A stretch of DNA of 43,303 nt from assembly GCA_964503685.1 (NCBI GenBank), contig CAZDAW010000021.1:1-43303 (forward strand). Direction: 5' to 3'. This document shows, piece after piece, positions 24,756-32,793 of this stretch. This DNA is from CAZDAW01 sp964503685. Lineage in GTDB: Bacteria; Chloroflexota; Anaerolineae; Anaerolineales; Anaerolineaceae. Within the stretch, counting starts at the first letter, position 1; each line of letters begins with the position of its first letter. Under the pieces are notes generated by a model. That model was given only the letters and a program-made list of their open reading frames with translations. It made no database searches and was not told the origin of the DNA. The position numbers and the translations under genes were made by a program.

Positions 24756-24783
24756 GATATAAAAATTCAATACCTGATGTAAA
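24756..24783 (-). promoter_or_regulatory. Candidate promoter for the lipoprotein gene
   Basis: Read on the minus strand, TTTACA (24783-24778) and TATATC (24761-24756) are 16 bp apart and 50 bp upstream of the lipoprotein start. A perfect palindrome TTTAACCGGTTAAA at 24786-24799 lies just upstream and could be a regulator site. Confidence 0.4.
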
Positions 24784-24866
24784 GATTTAACCGGTTAAAC
24801 TCACGAATTTTGAATCATAAAAGGGCCGGTTTTTGACGGGTAAAATGCGATGCGCTGCCATCGAGA

Positions 24867-26129
24867 TCACAATCGCCTGACAGCAATAAGGGTCATATCA
24901 TCATAGCAGGGGGTATTGCCGGTGAATTCATGGAGCGCGTCTTTGATTGCGCTCACCATAACGGCCGCTCTATCCGCGCGGTGGGCAAAGATGGTTTTCT
25001 CCAATCGTTCAACGCCAAACGCTTCGCCGGCTTCATTGTGCGAATCAACCAGGCCATCGGTAAAAAGCAGGAGAAAGTCACCTGGCAGGAGTGTTTTGGT
25101 CGCCTGGGTATAAGCTGTGTTTTCTTCGACGCCCAATGCCATCCCTGTCCGTTCCAGCCTGAAAAGGCTGTCTGTTGATTTGCTGTAGCAAAAAGGCGGG
25201 TTATGCCCGGCGTTGACGTAGGTTATATCACCTGAACGCGGGTCGAGCAGAACGTAAAATAAGGTGACAAACATACCATTGGTGGACTCTTCCAGAATCA
25301 ACTGGTTGCCGCAGGTCAGGTTTGAGGCGGGCGTGGCAGCATAGCGCAAACAGGCGCGGATTGTACTGCGAATGAACGCCATGAACAGGGCGGCTGCCAT
25401 ACCCTTATCGGTAACATCGGCGATGACGATGCCCAGACCCTTATCCGGTATGTTGATGAAATCATAGTAGTCGCCGGAGACCTCATTGGCAGGCTGCCAG
25501 TGACTGGCAAATTCCCAGTTCTTTAGCCGAGGCGTTGTTTGCGGAAGTAAACCCATCTGTACCTCACGCGCCATTTGCAATTCGCGTTCCAGGCGGCCCT
25601 GTTGAACAGCCAGCCGGTAGAGACGCGCGTTTTCAATGGCAATAGCCGCATTCGAAGCAATTGCAGTGAGCAGTTCGAGATCGTCTTCGTCAAAGACACA
25701 CGTCTGCAAACGGCTGTCCAGATAGATCACCCCAAGAAAATTGTTTTTGATTTTCAGCGGGACGCATAATACCGAGAGCAATCCCAGTAAGGAAACACAT
25801 TCAATTTGATTGAACCGCTCATCTTCCCGCACATTGCAGGATAGAATCGGTTCTCCATCGCGGAGTACGCTGTCAACGATGCTTTGCGAGACCTGTGATT
25901 CGGGTTGGTCAATGTCTGTTTTATCGAGGCCGCGGGCGACGCGGAATTCAAAGCCGCCGCGGGAGTCGATCAGCATGATAAAGCCGCGTTCTGCCGAGAA
26001 TGCGGCGATGACTTCGTCTATGACCAGATTGAGGACCTGGTTAATATCGAGAGTGGAGTTGAAAGTCTGCGACAGGCGATATAACACCGCCAGACGATCA
26101 CTTGAGATCGAGTAGGTTTCGCTGGTCAT
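24867..26129 (-). CDS. GAF-domain PP2C/SpoIIE-type serine phosphatase
   Basis: A 420-residue soluble signalling protein. Residues about 15-165 form a GAF sensor domain (AFSAERGFIMLIDSRGG, LCVPLKIKNNFLGVIYLDS). A short helical linker follows (RLERELQMAREVQMGLLPQ), then a SpoIIE/RsbU-type phosphatase from about 205 to the end. Metal-binding Asp motifs include IADVTDKGMAAALFMA, LLFTDGLVDSHNEAGEAFG and the terminal YDDMTLIAVRRL. Such proteins dephosphorylate anti-sigma-factor antagonists in partner-switching cascades. No anti-sigma kinase or STAS antagonist is encoded nearby, so partners must lie elsewhere. The GAF ligand is unknown. Confidence 0.92.
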   Translation of the reverse strand: MTSETYSISSDRLAVLYRLSQTFNSTLDINQVLNLVIDEVIAAFSAERGFIMLIDSRGGFEFRVARGLDKTDIDQPESQVSQSIVDSVLRDGEPILSCNVREDERFNQIECVSLLGLLSVLCVPLKIKNNFLGVIYLDSRLQTCVFDEDDLELLTAIASNAAIAIENARLYRLAVQQGRLERELQMAREVQMGLLPQTTPRLKNWEFASHWQPANEVSGDYYDFINIPDKGLGIVIADVTDKGMAAALFMAFIRSTIRACLRYAATPASNLTCGNQLILEESTNGMFVTLFYVLLDPRSGDITYVNAGHNPPFCYSKSTDSLFRLERTGMALGVEENTAYTQATKTLLPGDFLLLFTDGLVDSHNEAGEAFGVERLEKTIFAHRADRAAVMVSAIKDALHEFTGNTPCYDDMTLIAVRRL

Positions 26130-26224
26130 CCCTTTTCCTGTTAGCGGCTAATCTATCATTACCTGGATGCTGTTCTGTTGCTATTGCTATTAAGACAAAT
26201 TATATCATATTCGTGTTCTGAATT

Positions 26225-26242
26225 TATCATCTCATGATGATA
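26225..26242. promoter_or_regulatory. Small palindrome in the divergent phosphatase-tetR gap
   Basis: TATCATC and GATGATA form a perfect 7-bp inverted repeat around 4 bases. It lies between the start of the minus-strand phosphatase and the plus-strand tetR promoter. An isolated TATAAT on the minus strand (26204-26199) lies nearby without a good -35. The function is not established. Confidence 0.3.
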
Positions 26243-26286
26243 TCTCTGGTTCATTCCGCTTCGGGCGAGGATAGATTGACCAGCTC

Positions 26287-26314
26287 TTGACAGATACAGG
26301 GATTTATATATAAT
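26287..26314 (+). promoter_or_regulatory. Promoter of the tetR-flavin reductase operon
   Basis: TTGACA (26287-26292) and TATAAT (26309-26314), both perfect, are 16 bp apart. The -10 lies inside the left arm of the palindrome at 26310-26339, so a bound repressor would exclude RNA polymerase. Confidence 0.8.
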
Positions 26315-26339
26315 ATGGGTGGGCAGTCACCCATATTAT
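26310..26339. promoter_or_regulatory. 12-bp-arm palindromic TetR operator
   Basis: ATAATATGGGTG and CACCCATATTAT are perfect inverted arms around a 6-bp spacer. The element covers the -10 and the transcription start and ends 14 bp before the TetR start codon. This is the expected architecture of an autorepressing TetR operator. Confidence 0.8.
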
Positions 26340-26353
26340 AAAAAAGGTGTCTT

Positions 26354-26959
26354 ATGGCGCGATATAGCATGAAAGAACGTGATCAGGCGTTAACCGAAAC
26401 CCGGCAACGTTTGTTGGAAGCAGCGATTGTAGAATTCGCCTGTCGGGGGTATGCGGAAGCAAATATTAACCACATCTCTGAAGCGGCTGGTTTTGCCAAG
26501 GGCACGGTATATAATTATTTTCCTGGCAAACAATCGCTGATGCTTGCGATTATTGATTCGGTAGGCAAGCGCCATCTCGCTTATATCAGTGAAAAAGTTC
26601 TGGCAGAAGTGGATGCGTTCCGACGGTTGGAAGCATTTTTTGAAGCTGGCTTTGATTTTGTCAGCGCCCATCCGGCCGAGGGGCGGATATTGATCGGTAA
26701 TCTCTATGGGACAGATACACAATTTAAAGAGCCTATGTACCAGGCCTATTTACCGATGTTCAAATTGGTCAGTGATGACATCTTAACGTATGGAATTGAT
26801 AGAGGTTGTTTCAGGCCGCTGGATGCTGTTCGTACGGCAACTTATTTGATGACAATCTACCTGGGCACCAGTTCTCAGGTGGATGATAATGGCAAAGTCT
26901 GGCTTGACCCCCGGCAGGTTGCAGATTATGTACTTAACGGTTTGCGCGGAATGAATTAG
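26354..26959 (+). CDS. TetR-family transcriptional regulator
   Basis: A 201-residue TetR protein. The helix-turn-helix lies in about residues 12-58 (RQRLLEAAIVEFACRGY, ISEAAGFAKGTVYNYFPGK), followed by an all-helical ligand-binding domain. AAAAAGG precedes the ATG. It is 22 bp upstream of a flavodoxin-like oxidoreductase, which it probably controls together with itself through the palindrome in its promoter. The ligand is unknown, perhaps a quinone or electrophile given the neighbouring flavoprotein. Confidence 0.93.
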   Translation: MARYSMKERDQALTETRQRLLEAAIVEFACRGYAEANINHISEAAGFAKGTVYNYFPGKQSLMLAIIDSVGKRHLAYISEKVLAEVDAFRRLEAFFEAGFDFVSAHPAEGRILIGNLYGTDTQFKEPMYQAYLPMFKLVSDDILTYGIDRGCFRPLDAVRTATYLMTIYLGTSSQVDDNGKVWLDPRQVADYVLNGLRGMN

Positions 26960-26981
26960 ATCGGTCATAGAGGAAATTACG

Positions 26982-27767
26982 ATGAAGATTCTGGTATTGA
27001 TTGGCAGCTATCGTAAAAATGGGAATACGAGTCAAATAACCGATTTGATAGCAAAACATTTGGGCAGTTTAGCTGCCCGGAATAATGTGCCATTGGATAT
27101 TGAAACCGTTTATCTTGGTGAACAAAATATTACCGCCTGTCACGGCTGCCGGGTATGTTTCGACCGCGGCGAGGATAAGTGCCCTTTGAAGGACGGTTTT
27201 TTGGCGCTCAAGGCAAAAATGAAACAGGTGGATGGTATTTTGGTTGCCAGCCCGGTGTATGTCAATGATGTCAGTGGCATCACGAAGAACTGGATCGACC
27301 GGCTGGCGCATGTCTGTCACCGGCCGGAGTTTGCCGGCAAATGCGCCTTTCTGGTCGCGACGGTTGGAAGCTCGCCAACCAGCCACAGCTTGCGAACATT
27401 GAATCTCGCATTGAGCACCTGGGGTTTTTATATTGCCGGGCAGGCCGGATTCAAGATGGGCGCATTAATGAAGCCAGAAGAGACAGAAACCAGCTATCTC
27501 TTGAAAACGAAGAAGATTGCCCAGCAATTCTTTACGGCCATTCACAAGTGCAAGTTTGCTCGCCCGACTTTCTTTTCGTTGATGATGTTTAAAATCCAGC
27601 AGCTTGCCTGGCATAATGCTCCGCAGGATACAGTGGATTATCAATATTGGAAGAATACGGGCTGGCTTGACCCAGCCCGCGATTATTATATAGCGCACAA
27701 TGCCAGTCGTTTAAAGGTGATTTTAGCCAGGCTTACCGGCGCTTTGATCGCAAGATTTGTTTCCTGA
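26982..27767 (+). CDS. NAD(P)H-dependent flavin oxidoreductase, flavodoxin-like fold
   Basis: A 261-residue NADPH-dependent FMN reductase/iron-sulfur flavoprotein-type protein. The FMN phosphate loop is GSYRKNGNTSQI, and the second flavin motif is ASPVYVNDVSGITKNWIDR. The Cys-rich segment CHGCRVCFDRGEDKC (about residues 50-64) resembles the cluster motif of iron-sulfur flavoproteins. About 80 extra C-terminal residues follow the core. AGAGGAAATTACG precedes the ATG. In an operon with TetR it likely reduces quinones, nitro compounds or metals for stress defence. Whether a 4Fe-4S cluster is bound is not certain from the spacing. Confidence 0.87.
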   Translation: MKILVLIGSYRKNGNTSQITDLIAKHLGSLAARNNVPLDIETVYLGEQNITACHGCRVCFDRGEDKCPLKDGFLALKAKMKQVDGILVASPVYVNDVSGITKNWIDRLAHVCHRPEFAGKCAFLVATVGSSPTSHSLRTLNLALSTWGFYIAGQAGFKMGALMKPEETETSYLLKTKKIAQQFFTAIHKCKFARPTFFSLMMFKIQQLAWHNAPQDTVDYQYWKNTGWLDPARDYYIAHNASRLKVILARLTGALIARFVS

Positions 27768-27786
27768 TCTGTTTTGGATCAGGAAA
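27760..27786 (+). terminator. Terminator hairpin after the flavin oxidoreductase
   Basis: TTTCCTGATC pairs perfectly with GATCAGGAAA around a 7-base loop that is T-rich. The left arm includes the last bases of the coding sequence. No strong T-tract follows, so termination strength is uncertain. Confidence 0.6.
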
Positions 27787-27792
27787 ATTAGA

Positions 27793-27821
27793 TTGACATC
27801 CGATCGAATACTCACTATATT
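27793..27821 (+). promoter_or_regulatory. Promoter of the gapped membrane-protein gene
   Basis: TTGACA (27793-27798) and TATATT (27816-27821) are exactly 17 bp apart. The predicted start is near 27829, about 70 bp upstream of the GTG start codon. Confidence 0.72.
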
Positions 27822-27900
27822 GGTAATATCAGGCGAGTGATGCAGCCTCGGCGGCAGGTGAATTTGTATCAGAGAGGGGGTAGATTAGTTTACCGGAGGT

Positions 27901-28738
27901 GTGTCGGTGAATTCTCAACTGGTCGATATTTTGACGGATGCGCTCAAGCTGATCGCGGGGATTTTGATCGGCTTCTTGTTTGGCGAGCCGCTCAAGCGAC
28001 TTGGGCAGCGGTTGTTCAATAAACGGGAGGAGCAGTGGGATAGGGGTGATCGAATCAATAAGGTGACGCAGACGCGCCCCCTCTTCAGAGTGACCCAACT
28101 CTGTATGCCGGGCAATCCTTTCGATTTCAGCTCATTGATCAAAGAACAGAATCGCATTCAGAGAGTCGTTCATTTTGAAGTGGACGACTTCAGACGCTAT
28201 CCTTTACCTGAAGAGGCCGCGGAGTTGCAAAATCAGGTCAGCAAAAAAGCTTTTCTTGATCGGGCAGGCGCCATCCTGGCTCGCTCGCAAGGTGAAGTTT
28301 GGGAGGGATTGGCTGATAGATTACCCGATCCGCATCATAAGGGGCGCCGCGATCTGGTGCTGACGAATATCCCGCTGCCGGGTAATTTTTACGCCTGGAA
28401 TTCAAAGGANNNNNNNNNNTCTGTTGGTGATTAGTGTTACATCGGTAAACCCGCTTTTTTCAAGGGATGGCAAGCCGACGATAGAGGATTTTGTTTTACG
28501 CATGACGCAGCGGATGACCGCGTTTTCATTAGTTGCCGGTCTGGATCCGTTACAGGCGCACGGTGAATTATCATCGGGTTGTTTGTTCGATTTCAATATC
28601 CTGCTGCGCGGGGTGGTGGATGTGGTCAGAAATCCATATATTTGCCCGACCTGCGGGGCGTTGATCAGAAAACAGCGCGGCGACGAATTTTATGAGGGGC
28701 TGTGGGAATGGGTCCAAAAAGCGCCGGTTATCGATTGA
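27901..28738 (+). CDS. Hypothetical membrane-anchored protein interrupted by an assembly gap
   Basis: One gene is probably represented by two open pieces. The first starts at GTG 27901 behind GGAGGT and is open to the ten Ns at 28410-28419. The second runs from the gap to 28738 in a frame shifted by one, which is expected if the N-run is of arbitrary length. The N terminus has one hydrophobic helix (LIAGILIGFLFG, residues about 17-30). The rest is soluble, with a beta-strand LLVISVTSVNPLF just after the gap and a small YICPTCGAL zinc-knuckle-like CxxC near the C terminus. No family was recognised. The true length and gap sequence are unknown. Confidence 0.6.
28410..28419. other. Assembly gap (10 N)
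   Basis: Ten consecutive Ns join two contigs inside a coding region. The flanking frames differ by one base, so the real gap length is not ten or the join is inexact. Confidence 0.99.
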
Positions 28739-28772
28739 ACCTTCAACAGGGTAAAAATTTCGTTACACCTGA

Positions 28773-28813
28773 TAATAAACACAGACGAGTATTGAACTTG
28801 TCTGTGTTTATTA
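28773..28813. terminator. Strong bidirectional terminator hairpin
   Basis: TAATAAACACAGAC pairs perfectly with GTCTGTGTTTATTA. The stem continues through a G-T wobble and three more pairs to a 5-base loop, about 18 bp in all. It separates the convergent gapped-protein gene and the minus-strand membrane-anchored protein gene. The A/T-rich outer stem supplies T-rich tails in both directions. Confidence 0.85.
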
Positions 28814-28843
28814 AAGTTTCAGCTCTTGAATGGGAGCGATAGA

Positions 28844-29422
28844 TTATTGAATGGATGCCAGGAATGCATCCACTTTATTCTGATCCCAGGCTGCGGTTGG
28901 CATTTCAATTGCGATGTAGGTCAGGCCGCCTTTGCCTTCAAAGAACCCGGCCTGCTGGCGGTAGGTATGTCCATCCGAACTGGTTCCTTCGCTGATTGTC
29001 ATGCTCACTTGCTGCCCGCGGATAGTCACTTTTTGCTCGCCGACCACCCTCATTTCAGCGTAGTTATTGTTCCCCTGCGACTGTAAGGCCTGTTTTGCCA
29101 TCTGATCCAGTTCTTCCGGGCTTGCTGAAGCGTTTGCCGGAATTTTGAGGAAGAAGATATGACTTTGTTTATCGCTTCCGGTATAGCCCAGGAACGTATA
29201 ACCGGCCAGATCCATTGCAAAAGGATTTTCAAAGCCTGCCGGCAGGTCGAATTCCGCCACCGAAGCGGCAATTTCGTTTACCTTTGCCGGATCAGTATGC
29301 ACGGCCTGGGCGAGTTTATTACCGGCGAAGCCCAAGGCAACAACGCCGATGACGGCAATGATAATACAAAGAACAGCGATTCCGATGACGACGCCTAAAA
29401 TGATTTTTGTGTTTTTTGACAT
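28844..29422 (-). CDS. Hypothetical membrane-anchored exported protein
   Basis: A 192-residue protein whose start is placed at 29422 (MSKNTKIILGVV), because residues added by an upstream start at 29482 are not signal-like and overlap the neighbouring gene. A single N-terminal transmembrane helix (about residues 6-33) anchors a soluble domain. That domain contains EFDLPAGFENPFAMDLAGY, a predicted beta-rich segment HIFFLKIPANAS and a C-terminal strand GLTYIAIEMPTAAW. No enzyme motif is seen. It sits 28 bp after the CPBP protease on the same strand and may be co-transcribed with it. Confidence 0.7.
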   Translation of the reverse strand: MSKNTKIILGVVIGIAVLCIIIAVIGVVALGFAGNKLAQAVHTDPAKVNEIAASVAEFDLPAGFENPFAMDLAGYTFLGYTGSDKQSHIFFLKIPANASASPEELDQMAKQALQSQGNNNYAEMRVVGEQKVTIRGQQVSMTISEGTSSDGHTYRQQAGFFEGKGGLTYIAIEMPTAAWDQNKVDAFLASIQ

Positions 29423-29450
29423 TGAGAGAGAACCTTCTAATAAAATGATT

Positions 29451-30410
29451 TTATTGGTTTTCAACGGGCAGGTCGCTGACAACTTGCGCTTCGGGCGTTT
29501 TTAGCCCGCCGGGTAAAAGAAAGATGAGTGCAGCGATGACAGCCATTGCGAGAGATCCGATTATACCGACTGGAGTGGGGCCCAATAACGGGTTGGGATT
29601 TCCTTTTACAAGGAAAATGCCAAGCCCGGCGATACCGTTGATGGCAGCATGGCCGATTACGGCTGGCCAGACGCTGCCGCTGTGCAGGGTAGCCCACCCC
29701 AGGAATATAGCCAGGAGGATGCAGAACCAGACCATGGCCAGCATACCCAGCCAGGGTGCGCCGGGGTAGTCCAGTCCATAGTTATGTCCCATGGCGATCA
29801 CCGGCCAGTGCCACACCCCCCAAATTACACCTGTTAACAGGACGGCTTTGCGCGCGCCGAGTGGCATCAGTTTGGGTTGTAAATAGGCGCGCCAGCCAAA
29901 TTCCTCGCCGAATGTTGCCGGACTATTAATGAGGGGCGCAATCAACATCGCCTGGATGGCTTGCACGATGATGATCAACCAGGGACTGATCGTGGATACT
30001 GGCGTTCCGGCTTGTTTCGCCGCGGTTTGTAAAATTTCTGTCAGTTTACTCAGCGAGGCGTCATAGTATTGGGGAAAAATGACAAAGAAAATGACCATAC
30101 CGGCCAGAGTGAGAATACCCGGTCCGAACCAGGCTGCCAGCCAGTACGGCCAGCCCTTTTTGATTTTCGGTCGTAAATAGACATTATTCCAGCCTTCACC
30201 GGTAATCAATCGGGTGAGGAGATGCGCCAGGGCCGGCGCGCCCATGTAAACAACCGTGATGATAAGAAGAGCGAGAGTCAATCCGCCGCTGATCACTGGA
30301 CTGTTGGTCATACCGCCGGTGAGGTAAACAGCCAGCCCTCCTGCCCAGGCAATGCCAAAGGCAAAGGCTAAATAGATGATGATACGCTTGGTATCCAATT
30401 TATTACCCAT
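29451..30410 (-). CDS. CPBP-family intramembrane metalloprotease
   Basis: A 319-residue membrane protein with about eight helices. The start at 30410 (MGNKLDTK) has AGGAG 7 bp upstream, so it is preferred over 30428. The CAAX-protease/bacteriocin-processing motifs are visible: FGEEFGWRAYL (the EExxxR pair, near residue 170), GVIWGVWHWP (second motif with His) and IGHAAINGI (third motif His-Asn). The family includes prenyl-protein proteases and bacteriocin self-immunity proteins. Here no bacteriocin or prenylated substrate gene is seen, so the role is unassigned. It is transcribed divergently from the second TetR operon. Confidence 0.9.
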   Translation of the reverse strand: MGNKLDTKRIIIYLAFAFGIAWAGGLAVYLTGGMTNSPVISGGLTLALLIITVVYMGAPALAHLLTRLITGEGWNNVYLRPKIKKGWPYWLAAWFGPGILTLAGMVIFFVIFPQYYDASLSKLTEILQTAAKQAGTPVSTISPWLIIIVQAIQAMLIAPLINSPATFGEEFGWRAYLQPKLMPLGARKAVLLTGVIWGVWHWPVIAMGHNYGLDYPGAPWLGMLAMVWFCILLAIFLGWATLHSGSVWPAVIGHAAINGIAGLGIFLVKGNPNPLLGPTPVGIIGSLAMAVIAALIFLLPGGLKTPEAQVVSDLPVENQ

Positions 30411-30557
30411 TAATAACTCCTGATTCAAGAAAATAGCATCATAATAATAGCATAATAAATACGTTTTTGTTCTTCAAAAGGTTATTTGAAACCATAATAA
30501 TTGCTTTTGCAGCGACCCGAACACAGAAATTACAACCTCATTATTACCCGATCACTC

Positions 30558-30585
30558 TTGACAGCCGTAATAATTGGTGTATACT
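30558..30585 (+). promoter_or_regulatory. Promoter of the tetR-ABC exporter operon
   Basis: TTGACA (30558-30563) and TATACT (30580-30585) are 16 bp apart. The -10 hexamer lies wholly within the left arm of the palindrome at 30579-30621. Confidence 0.8.
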
Positions 30586-30621
30586 GTGTGACTAAATAAT
30601 TTATATAGTCACACAGTATAC
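30579..30621. promoter_or_regulatory. 16-bp-arm palindromic TetR operator
   Basis: GTATACTGTGTGACTA and its exact reverse complement at 30606-30621 flank an 11-bp A/T spacer. The right arm ends directly against the AGGAGG ribosome-binding site of the TetR gene. It spans the -10, the start site and the leader, so repression could act on transcription, and an RNA hairpin could also hide the ribosome-binding site. Confidence 0.85.
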
Positions 30622-30631
30622 AGGAGGTTGT

Positions 30632-31231
30632 ATGCCCAAAGGTTTTTCCGATCGGGAAAAGGAAATCATTCGCGCCAGTTTGCTCGAAAAGGGTCGCGAG
30701 CTTTTTGGCAGATACGGCTTAAAGAAAACGAATGTCGAAGATCTGACGCGGGCAGTAGGTATTTCCAAAGGCGCCTTCTACGATTTCTACCCATCGAAGG
30801 AATTATTATTCTTCGATATCCTGGAGCAATTCGAAGCCGAGCTTCACCAGGCATTTTTTCTGAAAGTATTTGAGCCGGGTGAAGCGCCGCGCCAGAGGTT
30901 TAAGGAACTGATGATTGAAATGGTGGCCTCACTTGATGAGAATCCCATTTTGAAGTTTTTCACGACAGAAGAGTATGCCCAACTGTTGCGAAAACTCCCG
31001 CCTGAGCGAGTTCAAAGACACGTGACAAATGACCAGACTGTTCTGGCGCGGTTTATTACTGAAAATCAGGGCAGAGGATTCCGGGACGATGTAGATATGA
31101 AACTGGCTACCGGATTATATATGACCCTGTTTCTCGTTGGGCTGCATAGCGATGAATTTGACCCGCAGGGTTTTGCCCGCACAGTCGATGCGCTGGCTGA
31201 TTTAATTGCCAATTATATGTTCAAGGAATGA
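30632..31231 (+). CDS. TetR-family transcriptional regulator of an ABC exporter
   Basis: A 199-residue TetR protein. The helix-turn-helix lies in about residues 16-60 (RELFGRYGLKKTNVEDL, VGISKGAFYDFYPSKELL), followed by a helical ligand domain. AGGAGG lies 4 bp before the ATG. The stop overlaps the start of the ABC ATPase gene, so it is the first gene of a four-gene operon. It very likely represses its own operon through the long palindrome upstream and is released by a compound that the transporter exports. Confidence 0.94.
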   Translation: MPKGFSDREKEIIRASLLEKGRELFGRYGLKKTNVEDLTRAVGISKGAFYDFYPSKELLFFDILEQFEAELHQAFFLKVFEPGEAPRQRFKELMIEMVASLDENPILKFFTTEEYAQLLRKLPPERVQRHVTNDQTVLARFITENQGRGFRDDVDMKLATGLYMTLFLVGLHSDEFDPQGFARTVDALADLIANYMFKE

Positions 31232-32091
31232 AGAGAATGATTGAAGTTAACAATTTACACTTTACTTATCCCGGACGCAAAGAAGCTGCTTTAAAAGGGG
31301 CAAATTTTTCTGTCCAACCGGGTGAAATATTTGGTTTTCTTGGTCCCAGTGGAGCGGGAAAATCCACGACCCAGAAAATATTAATCGGATTATTCAAGGA
31401 ATATCAGGGCGATGTAGCCGTTTTTGGTAGGAGCCTGAAAGATTGGAACTCGGATTACTATGAACGAATAGGTATTTCATTCGAGATGCCCAATCATTAC
31501 CTCAAGCTGACGGCCCGCGAAAATCTCATGTATTTCAGCGCGCTTTACGGCAAAAAGACGCAATCGCCTCAGGCGCTGCTCGATATGGTCGGGCTATCTG
31601 ACGACGGCGATTTGCTCGTTTCGCAATATTCAAAGGGAATGAAGAATCGGTTGAGTGTGGCGCGTTCATTATTGCACGACCCCGAGTTAATCTTCCTGGA
31701 TGAGCCGACGGCGGGGTTGGACCCGGTCAACGCCCGGCGGATTAAGGATTTGATTAAAGAGCAGCAGAATGCAGGTAAAACGATTTTTCTGACCACGCAT
31801 GATATGTTTATCGCCGATGAATTATGCGACCGGGTTGCGTTCATTGTGGAGGGCGAAATCAAGCTGATCGATGCCCCGCGCAATCTCAAGTTGCAATACG
31901 GCGAACCCTATGTTCAGGTTGAATATGTGCTTGATCATCACACTGAACAGCAAAAGTTTGCCCTTCAGGGACTGGGAGAAAACCCGGATTTTATTAACCT
32001 TTTGCGAAGCCGCGAGATACAGACAATTCATTCACTTGAAGCCTCACTGGAAGATATTTTCATCCACGTCACCGGAAGGAGCCTGGCATGA
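31228..32091 (+). CDS. ABC-2 type exporter ATP-binding protein
   Basis: A 287-residue ABC ATPase of the drug/antibiotic exporter class. Walker A is GPSGAGKSTTQKI, the Q-loop region contains ISFEMPNHYLKLTARENL, the signature is YSKGMKNRLSVARSL (a degenerate LSGGQ common in this class), and Walker B is LIFLDEPTAGLDP. The C-terminal ~70 residues form the extra domain typical of ABC-2 exporters. The ATG overlaps the tetR stop; an ATG at 31237 is an alternative. It powers the two permeases that follow. Confidence 0.92.
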   Translation: MKRMIEVNNLHFTYPGRKEAALKGANFSVQPGEIFGFLGPSGAGKSTTQKILIGLFKEYQGDVAVFGRSLKDWNSDYYERIGISFEMPNHYLKLTARENLMYFSALYGKKTQSPQALLDMVGLSDDGDLLVSQYSKGMKNRLSVARSLLHDPELIFLDEPTAGLDPVNARRIKDLIKEQQNAGKTIFLTTHDMFIADELCDRVAFIVEGEIKLIDAPRNLKLQYGEPYVQVEYVLDHHTEQQKFALQGLGENPDFINLLRSREIQTIHSLEASLEDIFIHVTGRSLA

Positions 32092-32792
32092 AACGCCTGC
32101 TTGCAACCATGGCCTGTGATTTCAGGCTTCAATTTCGCAACGGTTTTTATTATGCGGCAGCTTTTGTTGCGCTGGTGTGGATCATTCTGCTCAACCAGAT
32201 ACCTGATGTCAATCTAGGAATGATCTTGCCGGCTCTGGTGTTGGATAACCTGCTCATCAATACTTTTTATTTCATTGGTGGTCTGGTCTTGTTGGAAAAG
32301 GGCGAAGGCACGCTTGAGGCTCAGGTGGTAACACCTTTGCGGCATAGTGAGTATCTGGTTTCGAAAGTGTTGACCCTCACAACGCTTTCTATCGTTGAAA
32401 GCCTGGCGATTGTAATTCTGACCTTCGGGTTTAATTTCAATGTTTTGCCGTTAATAATTGGGATCGCACTGATTTCGGCCTTCTTTTCGCTGGTCGGCTT
32501 CATCGCCGTCGCCGGTTACGACACGATCAACGAGTATTTGTTGCCATCGATGCTGTATGTACTGGTCTTCTTATTACCTACATTAGATTATTCCGGCCTG
32601 GTTAAGAGCTGGTTATTCTATCTTCATCCGGTGCAGGCCGGCTTGGTGTTCATGCTGGCGGCTTTTAAAAGTGTACCGACATGGCAAATCGTTTACGGCA
32701 TCCTTTACGCCGGTGTGTGGGTTGTAATAGCATTTCTATTTTGCCAGCGTGCATTTCACCGGTTTGTGGTTTTGAAACAAGGAGTTAAATAA
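32088..32792 (+). CDS. ABC-2 type exporter permease 1
   Basis: A 234-residue membrane protein with six predicted helices and the cytoplasmic segment GEGTLEAQVVTPLRHSEYL after the second helix, similar to fluoroquinolone-export type permeases. The start overlaps the ATPase stop by 4 bp. With the following permease it forms the membrane part of the exporter. The exported molecule is not known. Confidence 0.88.
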   Translation: MKRLLATMACDFRLQFRNGFYYAAAFVALVWIILLNQIPDVNLGMILPALVLDNLLINTFYFIGGLVLLEKGEGTLEAQVVTPLRHSEYLVSKVLTLTTLSIVESLAIVILTFGFNFNVLPLIIGIALISAFFSLVGFIAVAGYDTINEYLLPSMLYVLVFLLPTLDYSGLVKSWLFYLHPVQAGLVFMLAAFKSVPTWQIVYGILYAGVWVVIAFLFCQRAFHRFVVLKQGVK

Positions 32793-32793
32793 T

